Shown here: piece by piece, positions 8,313-17,289 of the stretch
Position numbering within the stretch: the first letter of the stretch is position 1
Layout of the letters: the number at the start of each line of letters is the position of its first letter
Assembly: GCA_965208525.1 (NCBI GenBank)
Contig: OZ242340.1
Coordinates: 1,922,001-1,986,000 of the forward strand
Reading direction: 5' to 3'
From: VXYL01 sp965208525
GTDB taxonomy: Bacteria > Pseudomonadota > Gammaproteobacteria > Pseudomonadales > Azotimanducaceae
DNA: 64,000 nt
Notes under the pieces: generated by a model
Told to the model about the DNA's origin: nothing
The model's database searches: none
The model's input: only the letters and a program-made list of their open reading frames with translations
Made by a program: the position numbers and the translations under genes

Positions 8313-8760
8313 TCACGCCGGATCTCCCCTAGAGGCTTCCTCCGATCCGGTTCGCAGCAGGTCCGGGTGTTCGCGCATGCGGTAGCTGTTGCCGCGGATG
8401 TTGACGATGTGGCAGTGCAGCAGGCGGTCGATGAGCGCGGCGGCCATGACCTCGGCGCCGAGCACGCCGCCCCACTCCTCGAAGTCCTTGTTGGACGTCA
8501 GCACCGTCGATGCGCGCTCGTGGCGGGCGTTGATCAGCCGGAAGAACAGGACGGCGCCGTCGCGGCTCACCGGCCGGACTGGGCGGGTGCGTCTTGCCGA
8601 CGCCTGGCGGGCCGAGCAGTTCCTCGATGGCCTCGGTGGCAGTGGCGGCGCCGCCGTCGGCGCGCGCCAGGATGCCGTCCACCGCCACCAGCGCGCCGGG
8701 CATCTTCAGGTCGGCGAGCATCGCCCGCACCCGGTCGCGCCGGCTATCCGCCGCCGCCAT
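8313..8760 (-). pseudogene. istB: IstB ATP-binding helper, two internal deletions
   Basis: IstB is the AAA+ helper ATPase that loads the IS21 transposase. The N-terminus (MLADLKMPGALVAVDGILAR) runs to AIEELLG and is then joined directly to the Walker A motif GPPGVGKTH; about 50-60 residues that normally lie between are gone. After GKTH the sequence jumps, with a frame change, to PVSRDGAVLFFRLINARHER, so the Walker B region is deleted as well. The C-terminal part (NKDFEEWGGVLGAEVMAAAL ... NIRGNSYRMREH) is well preserved. Two clean deletions and little other decay suggest recent inactivation. Confidence 0.88.
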
Positions 8761-9509
8761 CACCCGGCCGCCTCGGCGTAGACCCGCAGCGACCGCTTCT
8801 GCACGTCGACGGCGACCTGCGGACGCGCCGTCGCGGCGGGCGTGCCGGCGCCGAGGCGGCGGTACGGCCGTTCCGCCTGGGGACGCAGGGCGATGCGCTC
8901 GTCGCGCTAGAAGCGGTCCACCGGCCGCTCCCCGTCGTGCCGTGCACGCGCACGTTGGCGGTGCCCTCGAGCCAGTGCGACGCCTGCGCGTTGAGGTCGG
9001 CGCCGTTCACGAACTCGCGGCTGTAGAAGAAGCTCTCGCGCAGATGGCGGATCGGCCGTTCCACCTTCCCTTGGTCTGCGCGCGGTACGCCCCGCACGAC
9101 CGCGCCACGAACCCCAGTGTGCCGAGAAGCGCAGGAACTCCGCGTTCAGAACCAGTTCGCCTCCGTCCGTGCGGTCGTCCGACAGCACTACCGCGCGCAT
9201 CTGGTCGAACACCAGTTCCGCCGGCACCCCGCCGAAGCGCGCGAACGCGCTCTCCAGACCCTCGGTCAGGACCGCCATGGTCTGGCGCGGATAGAACCGC
9301 AGCCACAGCAGCCGCGAACGGCCCTGCACCACCAGCAGCGCGTGGCGACGACCCCACGGAAGCGTGAACGTGCCGAAGTCCACCTGGCCCTGGCGCCCCA
9401 GCGGCGTCTCTAAGCGCACCGCGGGATCGGCCGGCTCCCGCGGCCGAACCTCCCGGACGTAGTCGCGCACCCGGTTGAGCCGGTTACGGCCGATATGGCC
9501 GGCACGGGG
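8760..9509 (-). pseudogene. istA: IstA transposase, 5' truncated and frameshifted
   Basis: IstA is the DDE-type integrase of IS21 elements. Only the catalytic core onwards remains, from about RNRLNRVRDYVREVRPRE. The first two catalytic-region motifs are seen in GQVDFGTFTLPWGRRHALLV and VPAELVFDQMRAVVLSDD. A frameshift near 9085 moves the frame to KVERPIRHLRESFFYSREFV, a second shift returns it, and a TAG (8907-8909) interrupts ERPVDRF before the C-terminal part ending VDVQKRSLRVYAEAAG. The N-terminal helix-turn-helix is absent. The stop codon at 8760-8762 overlaps the istB ATG. Confidence 0.88.
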
Positions 9510-10745
9510 TCAGGAAAGCGGAAACGGATGTGTGGGATTGTGCGGGGCGGGGACTGGATCGTCACTCGGAGGGGCCTCACGGCCCTTGATGTTCACGTCG
9601 ATCTTCATACGCTGCCGATAGTTGCCGGCGTCGTCGGAAGCCCCGACGTCTAGTCTACCCTTGAGGTTGACCGCACATCCCAGTCCGACCATTTCCGCCT
9701 CGTCAAGGATCACTCGCGCGGCCTTGCCGAGGTTGCGCGCCTGTCCGGTGTCGATCAACGCCTGAGCCACGACCTCCGCGACAGCAGTCTCGAAGTAGCG
9801 CCAACTGTCGAAAGTCTGGCGGCCGGAGTCGAGGGCGGCCGCGATGCCGGGAAAATCGGCCGCCACTCGGAGACGGCTCGGTTGCGGCAGATCGTCGTAC
9901 AACTGTTTCAGGTCGTGTTTTCTGAAGGCCTGGTCATTGACCGCGAGGCAGACTGCCTTAATGGCCAACTCGCACGCGAACGCGGAGATCATCGCGGCGG
10001 TCAACGTCTCTCCCAAGTTTCGGAGTAGCCGGCGTTCGTGGAATTGCGGGTCATCGGCGATGCCGTCAATGGAGACAGTCCAGACGGCCGCTCCGTCGTC
10101 GCGAAAACAGACGTCCGGAAAGTCCATGACAGACCGATCGTGCGGATGGGAGATGTTTTCGACACTCGCCATGAGCGTGGTGGCCTGAAAAACGAAGTAG
10201 CCGGGTGACCCCGGTGGAAAGTCGTTGCGGTCGATTCTGTTGCGCGCGCTCGGTGTGGCCAGGGCGCGGGCTATGCGGTCGTAGAAGTCGTCGGGGGACA
10301 TGCCGTCGCGCGCGGGGAAGGTCTTGAGGACAAAGGTGGCGTCATCGGCGTAGCGGGGAAGCCGCCCGGACGTGACATTTCCGAGATTGGCAGCGTGTTC
10401 GTTGAACATTCGCGCGTGCTCCTCGCGTGCCGCCTCGCCCTCGAGCTTTTCGCCGCACACGCGACACTTGATGCCTGTGATGTGGTGACGGTCGTCGTGC
10501 CGGGCCACGAGACCGCCCCAGCATCGAGCGCACCTCGCCTTGGCTTTCGCCTCGTACTGGGACCCGTCCCAGCAGTCGGTCCATCGGAAGGTGAGAGTTT
10601 CGAGGTCGCCGCCCCACTCGATTGGAATCGCTCTGCCGGGGGCTGGGGCGTGTCCCTCCGTGCTTGGGGTGTGGGAACTTCGGAATCGGGCGCGGGCGCG
10701 GCGGATTGCGTTGGTTATGGCGCCGATCAGTCTGGGACGGACCAT
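9510..10745 (-). CDS. Unknown protein with zinc-ribbon cysteines and HEPN-like segment
   Basis: No firm family assignment; 411 residues from the ATG at 10745, which has an AAGGAG site 7 nt upstream (an upstream frame to 10844 lacks one). Residues about 72-97 contain two CxxC pairs, CARC and CRVC, 19 residues apart, with histidines between, suggesting a zinc-binding knuckle. Around residues 250-287, AFACELAIKAVCLAVND followed by RKHDLKQLYDDLP resembles the helix pairs of HEPN domains, which are common in RNases and nucleic-acid defence proteins; this is a by-eye resemblance. The stop codon lies exactly where the IS21 remnant begins, so the native C-terminus may have been altered by the insertion. 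The C-terminal tail is Pro-rich. Confidence 0.65.
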   Translation of the reverse strand: MVRPRLIGAITNAIRRARARFRSSHTPSTEGHAPAPGRAIPIEWGGDLETLTFRWTDCWDGSQYEAKAKARCARCWGGLVARHDDRHHITGIKCRVCGEKLEGEAAREEHARMFNEHAANLGNVTSGRLPRYADDATFVLKTFPARDGMSPDDFYDRIARALATPSARNRIDRNDFPPGSPGYFVFQATTLMASVENISHPHDRSVMDFPDVCFRDDGAAVWTVSIDGIADDPQFHERRLLRNLGETLTAAMISAFACELAIKAVCLAVNDQAFRKHDLKQLYDDLPQPSRLRVAADFPGIAAALDSGRQTFDSWRYFETAVAEVVAQALIDTGQARNLGKAARVILDEAEMVGLGCAVNLKGRLDVGASDDAGNYRQRMKIDVNIKGREAPPSDDPVPAPHNPTHPFPLS

Positions 10746-11136
10746 ATTGGGGCTCCTTGGGGCGGGATCGGTATGGCATGCCATGCGCGGAATGGGCACT
10801 TTGGTCGCGTCGCGTGCGAGAGGAGCGTACCGTTTTTTGTGCAAAAGGGAGGTGGATGGTGTGCTTCGTCAAGTCACCACGACGAGAGGACTCGCGCGAT
10901 GCAGCCGGTAGCGGTCAGGGACTGTGTCGGTGGGATTTCAGAGTCTCAAGCGTGATCCGGGCCCGGATCGCGACCATCGGTCAATCCATTCGAGGTGATA
11001 GCCTGCCAGTCGATGCCCTACCCTGCGCGCCGACCGTGTCATAATCAACCGAGTGCCAGACGCGCCTCTCACTACCCCGTCTTGACTCTGGATCGTGGCG
11101 CCCAAAGGTCAAGCGCACGGGCAACTTATTCAACGG
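10746..11136. other. Divergent intergenic region
   Basis: About 390 bases between the zinc-ribbon gene and the next plus-strand gene. It should hold divergent promoters, but I see no convincing -35/-10 pair, repeat or RNA gene. Short frames here look like non-coding composition. Confidence 0.4.
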
Positions 11137-12054
11137 ATGGCAGAATTCACCATGCCAACTGCTGCACGTATCATTGCGCCTGTCGTTGAGGTGGCCCGGT
11201 ATCGCGCAGGGATCGCCAGCCTGCTTGCGCAGTCGATTCAGATGACGCGCGAACTCGAACAACGGTTTGGCGTGGATGGTGAATCATGGGAGCCAGCAAC
11301 TGAATCCGAACTGGAGGGTGACCCCGTCATTCCTGTGCGACTGGAGTGCGCACTGTTGCTACGCAAGGCGCGGCTCCATTCGGACGCGGTTCTGCGCGCC
11401 AACGCGGCCAACAACCTGCATTCGCTCGCTGTGCAGATGCGGCCCGTTCTTGAGTGCGCCGGCCAGATCCTGTTCCTGATCGACAATCATTTTGTCGCCC
11501 CGCGTCTGACAACTGAGCCAGAAAGGGCGGCGAGGGCCTTGGGCGATCGCCTCAACGCGGATTTCTACGACACGATGATCCGTGCGACCAAGGGCAAGAT
11601 GGGTCATGAGTTGTTGCTCGCGATCCTTTCGGATGCGGAGAGAAAGGCGGCGGAGAGTACGGGAATACACGTACCGGAAGGGCGCCAAGGAAGGAGCCTC
11701 AAGCAAACGGACAAGGCGACAACGCTTGAGGGGGGTGAAGCTTGGTACGCACACCTGAGCAACAGCTTCTGTCACGACGATGGGGACCTACAGGGGCCGA
11801 CATGGCGTGGCGGCGTCAAATCGATGAACCAGTGGCAGGACGAGTTGTACCTCGCAGGCTTCATGGACTACCTAGTGGAACAGGTGAATACCATGAACGC
11901 GTACGCCGCATTGTGCCCCGCGGCGAGGGGCGACGGGCAGAGATGGATCGCCGCGACTCTGGAGCGACTAAACGACGGGCGTGAGAGTGCTGCCTGCCTA
12001 CGAAATGCTGCCGTGTCGGCGTTCGTCGATGTCGACGCCCGGACGGCGGGCTGA
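11137..12054 (+). CDS. Hypothetical protein, possible DUF5677-like
   Basis: Unknown, 305 residues if the ATG at 11137 is used (GTG 11095 and ATG 11152 are alternatives; none has a clear ribosome-binding site). Mostly helical and soluble. The segment RANAANNLHSLAVQMRPVLE and the following CAGQILFLIDNHF resemble the helical core of DUF5677/HEPN-like proteins, where a helix pair surrounds a conserved Arg-Glu. That is weak similarity by eye. The stop TGA overlaps the ATG of the next gene (TGATG), so the two are probably co-translated. Confidence 0.65.
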   Translation: MAEFTMPTAARIIAPVVEVARYRAGIASLLAQSIQMTRELEQRFGVDGESWEPATESELEGDPVIPVRLECALLLRKARLHSDAVLRANAANNLHSLAVQMRPVLECAGQILFLIDNHFVAPRLTTEPERAARALGDRLNADFYDTMIRATKGKMGHELLLAILSDAERKAAESTGIHVPEGRQGRSLKQTDKATTLEGGEAWYAHLSNSFCHDDGDLQGPTWRGGVKSMNQWQDELYLAGFMDYLVEQVNTMNAYAALCPAARGDGQRWIAATLERLNDGRESAACLRNAAVSAFVDVDARTAG

Positions 12055-12635
12055 TGCGCGCGGCAGTGGAAGGGGTCGAGCAGCAGCGGACCCGGTGCGG
12101 TGAACTCCGCGACGTGCTTCGGGATTTTGCCCATGTACATGTAAAGATCGATACGCCGGATCGCGCGATCAGCGCGGACACGCCGGATTGGATGCTACGG
12201 CTGCGCAAGGTGTGCCTCCACGTGTTGGCCATTTCCGCGTGTGACCTCGACGTCGAGGGCGTGCACGCGATGGCGACCGAGCTTCGAGCCGCGTATCGGC
12301 AGATGCATGCGGTCTGGCCGTGCGTGCCGGCGGAGCATCGCATGGTCGAGATCGACTGTGGCTGGTGGGACAATGAAGCAAGAAACGGAATGTTGGCGCG
12401 GTTCGACCACCCTACGCCGGTGTCGTTGATGCTGCCATTCGCAGTTGGCGGGTTTCACTATACCGACAACGCAATGGGCTACGCACGACTCGGCTGGTGG
12501 TTGGGCAGACTCGGACTCGGATACGGCCTTGCGGTCGGTTATCTCGGTGATGTTTTGGAGGTGAGCGGGGGTCTCGACTCGCAAGTGACCGAGCTGTTGG
12601 AACGTGGTGCTCGTGTGGTCCGGTATCCGATGTGA
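12054..12635 (+). CDS. Hypothetical protein coupled to preceding gene
   Basis: Unrecognised 193-residue protein. The N-terminal half is helical and soluble (MRAAVEGVEQQRTRCGELRD). The C-terminal part is Gly-rich with aromatic residues (YARLGWWLGRLGLGYGLAVG) and could be amphipathic, but I see no clear membrane helix. The ATG overlaps the previous stop in TGATG, indicating translational coupling. With the preceding gene it forms an unknown two-gene operon, divergent from the zinc-ribbon/HEPN-like gene beside an insertion-sequence remnant. Confidence 0.65.
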   Translation: MRAAVEGVEQQRTRCGELRDVLRDFAHVHVKIDTPDRAISADTPDWMLRLRKVCLHVLAISACDLDVEGVHAMATELRAAYRQMHAVWPCVPAEHRMVEIDCGWWDNEARNGMLARFDHPTPVSLMLPFAVGGFHYTDNAMGYARLGWWLGRLGLGYGLAVGYLGDVLEVSGGLDSQVTELLERGARVVRYPM

Positions 12636-12984
12636 CGGTGCGACGAGTCGCTTGACATGGTTGGCAGGGCCTCGGCCAAGCTGTGGAATGCTCCCGCCGG
12701 CTGGTTGAAACCTTGAAACCATCGCGTGGGATCATGCTGTTGGCCCAACGGATGTCCAACATGGCTGTCCGCCCGGGCCATCCCGGCCCACCGAGGGATT
12801 CCCATTGTTGACATCACCCACGACGATTGACGTGTCCGGACGTCTACGGGAGGGTCCACCAGCGTCATACTTGGTGTGGGATGTTCAGGGATAGAAAGTG
12901 GTGAGGTCCGACCCGGCGAGCGCCGGGCAAGGGTCCCTGTGCTGTTGCTACACTCGCGCACCTTCCCAGTCGGCGAGAGTCTCC
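12636..12984. other. Intergenic region upstream of prolyl oligopeptidase
   Basis: About 350 bases. A TTGACA at 12807 could be a -35 element but has no good -10 at the right spacing; TACACT near 12949 could be a -10 without a -35. No gene, RNA or repeat is supported. Confidence 0.35.
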
Positions 12985-15096
12985 ATGACCAAGACCAAGA
13001 TTGCCTTTCGGTTTCTGCCCGCGGTGCTTGCGGTGGGCGGGGCTGGCGGAGCCGCGGGCGAGGAGGACCCGCATCTTTGGCTCGAGGATGTCACCGGCGA
13101 GGCGGCGCTTTCGTGGGCCAAGGAGCGCAGTCAATACACGGTGGAGGCGTACGCCAAGGACCCGCTTTTCACCGCCAGCCGCGATCGCTTCAAGGCCATT
13201 CTCGACTCCGACGAGCGCATTCCCTACATCAGCCGGATTGGCGACGCCTACTACAACTTCTGGCGCGATGCCGAGCATCCCCGCGGGTTGTGGCGACGGA
13301 CGACGATGGCCGAGTACCGCACCGAGTCGCCCGAATGGGAGACCGTGCTGGATGTGGATGCGCTGGCCGAGGAGGAGGGCGAGAATTGGGTGTACCAGTA
13401 TTCGCTCTGTCGCGAGACCGATTACCGTCGCTGCCTCGTTTCCCTTTCGAGGGGCGGCGCAGATGCCAACGTCGTGCGCGAGTTCGACATGGTGGACAAG
13501 GCATTTGTGGAGGACGGGTTCTCTCTGCCGGAGGCCAAGAACGTCGTCACGTGGGCCGGTGACGATCGCCTGCTGGTGGCCACGGACTTCGGCCCGGGCA
13601 GCCTCACGGAATCCGGCTATGCCCGCATCATCAAGGAATGGCAGCGCGGCACGCCGCTGGCCGATGCAAAGGTCGTGTTCGAGGCCAAGGTGGAGGACGT
13701 CGGCGTCGGCGTCGGCGTGGATCTCGGCAACGAGTACCGCCATGCAGTCATCACGCGCGCCACCGACTTCTGGAACTCGGAGCGGCTCCTGCGCCGGGAC
13801 GGCGAGCTGATCCGCATCGGCGCACCGACGAGCGCCAACGTCTCGGTGTTCCGGGACCGCATCTTCATCCGTTTGACCGAAAACTGGGAAACAGGCAGCG
13901 CAAACCACCCGGCTGGTGCATTGCTCACCGGGTCGCTCGAACCCTTCCTCGCTGGTGAACGCGAGTTGGATACGCTGTTTTCGCCCACTCCCACGACCTC
14001 GCTCGAGGGCTACACCCTCACCCGCAACCACGTCGTTCTCAACATCCTCGACGACGTCCGCAATCGCATCGAAGTCTTGACGCCGACCGAGGGCGGTTGG
14101 CTGCGCGAACCCATGTCTGGCGTCGGTGCCTTCGAGAGCCTTGGCGTCGGTGCGGTGGACCGCGACCGGGGCGACGAGTTCTTCCTCTATGTCGACGGCT
14201 ATCTGGCACCGCCAAGCTTCGCCTACGGCACCATCGGCAGCCCCCCGGAGACCCTCAAGGCGGCGCCGGCGTTCTTCGACGCCACAGGCCTCAAGGTGAG
14301 CCAACACTTCGCCGAGTCCGCGGACGGCACCCGGGTACCCTACTTCCTGGTTGGCCAGGAGGACGACGAGCCAGGCCCGACGCTGCTCTACGGCTACGGC
14401 GGCTTCGAGATTTCCATGACCCCCGGCTACTCGCCCCTCTCTGGCACCGGCTGGCTCGAGCGTGGCGGTACCTTCGTCGTGGCCAACATTCGCGGCGGCG
14501 GCGAGTACGGGCCAGACTGGCACCGCTCGGCGCTGCGTGAGAACCGACCCCGTGCCTACGAGGACTTCATTGCCGTGGCGGAAGACCTGATCCGCCGCAA
14601 GGTCACCACTGCCCGAGAGCTCGGCGTGATGGGCGGCAGCAACGGCGGCCTGCTCACGGGCAACATGCTCACCATGCGGCCGGATCTGTTCGGCGCCATC
14701 GTCTCGCAGGTGCCGCTGCTCGACATGCAGCGCTACCACCTTCTGCTCGCGGGCGCGAGCTGGATGGCGGAATACGGCGATCCAGACGTACCCGAAGACT
14801 GGGCCTTCATGCAGCACTTCTCGCCCTATCACAACGTGCAGGAGGATGCCGACTACCCGCCGGTGCTGATGACGACATCCACCCGGGACGACCGCGTGCA
14901 TCCAGGCCATGCCCGCAAGATGACGGCGAAGATGTCGGCGCTCGGGCATGACGTGACCTATTACGAGAACACCGAAGGCGGCCATGCCGGCGCTGCCGAC
15001 AACACCCAGCAGGCATTCATGTCGGCGCTCGCCTATGCGTTCCTGTGGCGGCATTTGGGTCCCAAGGCCGAGGAAGACGGGGGCTCACCCCCGTAG
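12985..15096 (+). CDS. Prolyl oligopeptidase family serine peptidase (S9A)
   Basis: Hydrolyses short peptides, typically after proline, using a beta-propeller gate over an alpha/beta hydrolase core. The 703-residue protein has an N-terminal signal-like segment (MTKTKIAFRFLPAVLAVGGA), so it is probably periplasmic. The N-terminal EEDPHLWLEDVTGEAALSWA motif is the standard S9A opening. The catalytic triad is visible: Ser552 in GVMGGSNGGLLTGN, an Asp in STRDDRVHPGHA, and His667 in TEGGHAGAADN. ANIRGGGEYGPDWH is the usual S9A loop before the active site. I chose the ATG at 12985 because the signal peptide begins there. Confidence 0.94.
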   Translation: MTKTKIAFRFLPAVLAVGGAGGAAGEEDPHLWLEDVTGEAALSWAKERSQYTVEAYAKDPLFTASRDRFKAILDSDERIPYISRIGDAYYNFWRDAEHPRGLWRRTTMAEYRTESPEWETVLDVDALAEEEGENWVYQYSLCRETDYRRCLVSLSRGGADANVVREFDMVDKAFVEDGFSLPEAKNVVTWAGDDRLLVATDFGPGSLTESGYARIIKEWQRGTPLADAKVVFEAKVEDVGVGVGVDLGNEYRHAVITRATDFWNSERLLRRDGELIRIGAPTSANVSVFRDRIFIRLTENWETGSANHPAGALLTGSLEPFLAGERELDTLFSPTPTTSLEGYTLTRNHVVLNILDDVRNRIEVLTPTEGGWLREPMSGVGAFESLGVGAVDRDRGDEFFLYVDGYLAPPSFAYGTIGSPPETLKAAPAFFDATGLKVSQHFAESADGTRVPYFLVGQEDDEPGPTLLYGYGGFEISMTPGYSPLSGTGWLERGGTFVVANIRGGGEYGPDWHRSALRENRPRAYEDFIAVAEDLIRRKVTTARELGVMGGSNGGLLTGNMLTMRPDLFGAIVSQVPLLDMQRYHLLLAGASWMAEYGDPDVPEDWAFMQHFSPYHNVQEDADYPPVLMTTSTRDDRVHPGHARKMTAKMSALGHDVTYYENTEGGHAGAADNTQQAFMSALAYAFLWRHLGPKAEEDGGSPP

Positions 15097-15133
15097 GGGA
15101 CGGGCTTTCCCCGTCGCACGTAGGGGTCCGCCA

Positions 15134-16354
15134 ATGCACTCGCGAATGAGCCGCCCGCCGAGCCCCGTTCGATTGCGGCGCCTGGGTCTGAAGGCCCAGG
15201 GTCTAGGGAGCAAGCGCCCCTTGGGCACGGGCCTCTCCGGCGTGCAAAAGGCGCTCGAACAGATCGGCTACGCCCAGATCGACACCATCTCCGTAGTGGC
15301 GCGGGCGCACCATCATGTGCTGTGGAACCGGGTGGCACGCTACGACGAAGCCATGCTGAACCGCCTCGTCAAGCGGCGCAGCGCGTTCGAGTACTGGGTC
15401 CATGCGGCGGCCTACCTGCCGATGCGCGACTTCCGGTTTGCATTGCCCATGATGCGGGCCATCGCCGCCGGCGAGATGTGGGTGCGTCGCACCGATGGCA
15501 AGCTGCGTGAACGAGTGCTGGACAGAATCCGCGACGAAGGTCCGCTGTTCGTCCGCGACTTCGAGGACCCTCGCGCCAGTCGCACGGGCTGGTGGGATTG
15601 GAAGCCGGCCAAGCGAGCGCTCGAGGAGCTTTTCATGGAAGGGGTGCTCACCAGCATAGAGCGGCAGGGGTTCCAGAAACGCTACGAACTCACCGAGCGC
15701 TTCCTGCCGGCGGATGTGGACACCCGCCCGCCTTCGCCCGAGGAGTACGCCGACCACGCCATCGATCTGTCGCTGCGCGCGCACGGCTTCGCCACGGCGC
15801 GGACGATGGCCTATCCCTGCCGCGATGCCCGCCTGCGCAAGGCCGTGCGGGAGCGGGCTGCCGAGCGCGCGGCCGAGGGAAATCTGGAGAAGCGCCCGGG
15901 GCCCGGGCGGGATGCCGTGTTCGCGCTTCCCGGTACCTTCGACCGAGCGCTCGCACCGCTGCCGCCGCGCGTGCGCCTGCTGTCACCGTTCGACAACACC
16001 GTGATCCAGCGCCAGCGCTGCGCCGATACGTTCGATTTCGATTACACCATCGAGTGCTACGTGCCCGAGGCCAAGCGCCAATATGGCTACTTTGTGCTGC
16101 CGGTGGTGTTTGGCGATCAGTTCGTGGCCCGGCTCGACGCCAAGGCGCACAGGCGCGAGCGGCGCTTCGAGATCAAGGCGCTGTTCATGCAGGAGGCCGG
16201 GGAGGCAGAGGTGTCGGACGACTTTGCGCCGGCGCTTGCCGCCGAGGTGGGGAGCTATGCCCGTTTCAACGGCTGCGACGAACTGACCATTGGCGAGGTG
16301 ACGCCGAAACGCTGGCGAGAACCCATCGCAAAGGCCCTCGCCGCGGTGCAATGA
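15134..16354 (+). CDS. YcaQ/AlkX-type DNA glycosylase (winged-helix, HTH_42)
   Basis: Family of DNA glycosylases that remove bulky alkyl lesions and unhook interstrand crosslinks. The protein is 406 residues, as in E. coli YcaQ. The diagnostic QxD motif is seen in AQIDTISVVARAHHHVLWNR, placing it with the YcaQ/AlkX branch rather than the QxQ-containing AlkZ branch. Other family blocks are KRRSAFEYWVHAAAYLPM, GWWDWKPAKRALEELF and RLLSPFDNTVIQR. The ATG at 15134 has AGGGG about 8 nt upstream; ATG 15146 is an alternative. It starts 37 nt after the peptidase stop codon and may share its transcript. Confidence 0.9.
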   Translation: MHSRMSRPPSPVRLRRLGLKAQGLGSKRPLGTGLSGVQKALEQIGYAQIDTISVVARAHHHVLWNRVARYDEAMLNRLVKRRSAFEYWVHAAAYLPMRDFRFALPMMRAIAAGEMWVRRTDGKLRERVLDRIRDEGPLFVRDFEDPRASRTGWWDWKPAKRALEELFMEGVLTSIERQGFQKRYELTERFLPADVDTRPPSPEEYADHAIDLSLRAHGFATARTMAYPCRDARLRKAVRERAAERAAEGNLEKRPGPGRDAVFALPGTFDRALAPLPPRVRLLSPFDNTVIQRQRCADTFDFDYTIECYVPEAKRQYGYFVLPVVFGDQFVARLDAKAHRRERRFEIKALFMQEAGEAEVSDDFAPALAAEVGSYARFNGCDELTIGEVTPKRWREPIAKALAAVQ

Positions 16355-16390
16355 GGAAGGGCGACCTCAAGGCGAACGGATACGCTGGGC

Positions 16391-16409
16391 GGAGGGCACC
16401 TTGCCCTCC
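16391..16409. repeat. Short palindromic element
   Basis: GGAGGGCA-CCT-TGCCCTCC, an 8-bp perfect stem between the glycosylase and TPR genes. The same arrangement, with different loop bases, occurs at 58941-58959 and 59001-59019, so it belongs to the window's set of GC-rich intergenic palindromes. Confidence 0.6.
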
Positions 16410-16441
16410 CATGCGCCGCAACGCGCGCATGGAGTGAGGCC

Positions 16442-16984
16442 GTGCTGGACACTGTGCAATTCGGCATCGAGCGCGTGCTGCGCGTGATGGGCGAGGGCCG
16501 CGCGGGCCCGTCCCGGCTCGACGAACTGTTCCTGCTGCTGCGCACGGCAGAGCCGAAACAGCGCGAGTCGGTGGAGGATCGCATCTGGACCGAATGGTGC
16601 GCCCACGGCGAAGAGGAGGCAGTGCGCGTCATGCAGGCTGCGACTGCTGCGCTAGAGGAACAGAAGGGCTCCGACGCCTCGCGCCTGATGAACGAGATGG
16701 TGGATCGCTGGCCGGATTGGTCGGAGGCGTGGAACAAGCGAGCGACCCTGCGCTTCGCCGCCGACCAGCACGCCGGCAGTCTCGCCGACATCGCCCGCAC
16801 CTTGACCTTGGAGCCTCGCCACTTCGGAGCCCTCGGCGGCTTCGGCCAGATCTGCCTGCACGCCGGCGACTACGCGTCCGCCTTGGTGGCCTTCGAAGCG
16901 GCTTTGCGAATCAACCCCAACCTGGGCTCGCTCCGACAGGCCGCCGAAGCCATCCGCGACACCGCCCCGATCACGCTGCAGTAA
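16442..16984 (+). CDS. TPR-repeat protein
   Basis: 180-residue cytoplasmic protein with tetratricopeptide helices in its second half: WSEAWNKRATLRFAADQHAG, then LEPRHFGALGGFGQICLHAG and ALVAFEAALRINPNLGSLRQ. TPRs mediate protein contacts; no enzymatic motif is seen. The start is a GTG at 16442 preceded by GGAGTGAGG. Similar short TPR proteins are common in gammaproteobacteria, with no defined role that I can infer from context. Confidence 0.85.
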   Translation: MLDTVQFGIERVLRVMGEGRAGPSRLDELFLLLRTAEPKQRESVEDRIWTEWCAHGEEEAVRVMQAATAALEEQKGSDASRLMNEMVDRWPDWSEAWNKRATLRFAADQHAGSLADIARTLTLEPRHFGALGGFGQICLHAGDYASALVAFEAALRINPNLGSLRQAAEAIRDTAPITLQ

Positions 16985-17289
16985 CGGCGCGCCCTGACGG
17001 GCGCGTTGGCAGTTCGCTTGCGCGAACTGCTGCGCTTCGACGAACTCATCGGGGCGTCCAGGACGGGCGGGGACAAACCCGGGTGCTGCGGACCGCAGCG
17101 GTTTTCGCGGTAGCAGTCTGTCGGCCTTGGCGGTGGTGCGCCAGGCTGCCGGACAGGGCGACGCATGCGTCGCCCCTACAGGAAGGTGTCGGTCACGTCC
17201 CGGGCCGTAGGGGCGACGCATGCGTCGCCCTTCTTCGGGTGGCCTTCCTCATGCGCCATCGAAGACTGTCAAAGCCCCGCGGAGCGGCG
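16985..17289. repeat. Composite repeat region
   Basis: This gene-free stretch packs three repeat families. A GGGCGCGTTGG-palindrome element (16986-17034) has relatives at 40027 and inside the batD-like gene at 42694. TAGCAGTCTGTCGGCCTT (17111-17128) is a relative of the copies at 37334 and 41130. Last is a perfect 24-bp inverted pair at 17156-17179 and 17207-17230, each arm itself containing the 20-bp palindrome GGGCGACGCATGCGTCGCCC. No open frame here looks coding. Confidence 0.8.

Larger units (their letters stand above)
8177..9509 (-). mobile_element. Degenerate IS21-family insertion sequence
   Basis: Remnants of istA and istB lie in the order and TGATG overlap typical of IS21 elements. 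The istB-side end is preserved as TGTCAATGGCAACTGAAAAC starting at 8177, a TG-start terminus with the internal repeat style of this family. The istA-side end is missing: homology stops near 9509 inside the istA coding region, where the next gene's stop codon lies, and no matching inverted terminus is found there. Both genes carry frameshifts or deletions, so the element cannot move itself. Confidence 0.85.

Noticed and set aside
8907..8909. TAG inside istA as a recoding site
   Set aside because: The gene also has frameshifts and a truncated start, so decay is the simpler explanation.
12807..12812. TTGACA as a promoter
   Set aside because: No -10 hexamer at 15-19 nt.
12865..15054. A 729-codon frame antisense to the prolyl oligopeptidase gene
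   Set aside because: Composition (His/Arg/Val-rich) is that of an antisense shadow; the peptidase has all catalytic motifs.
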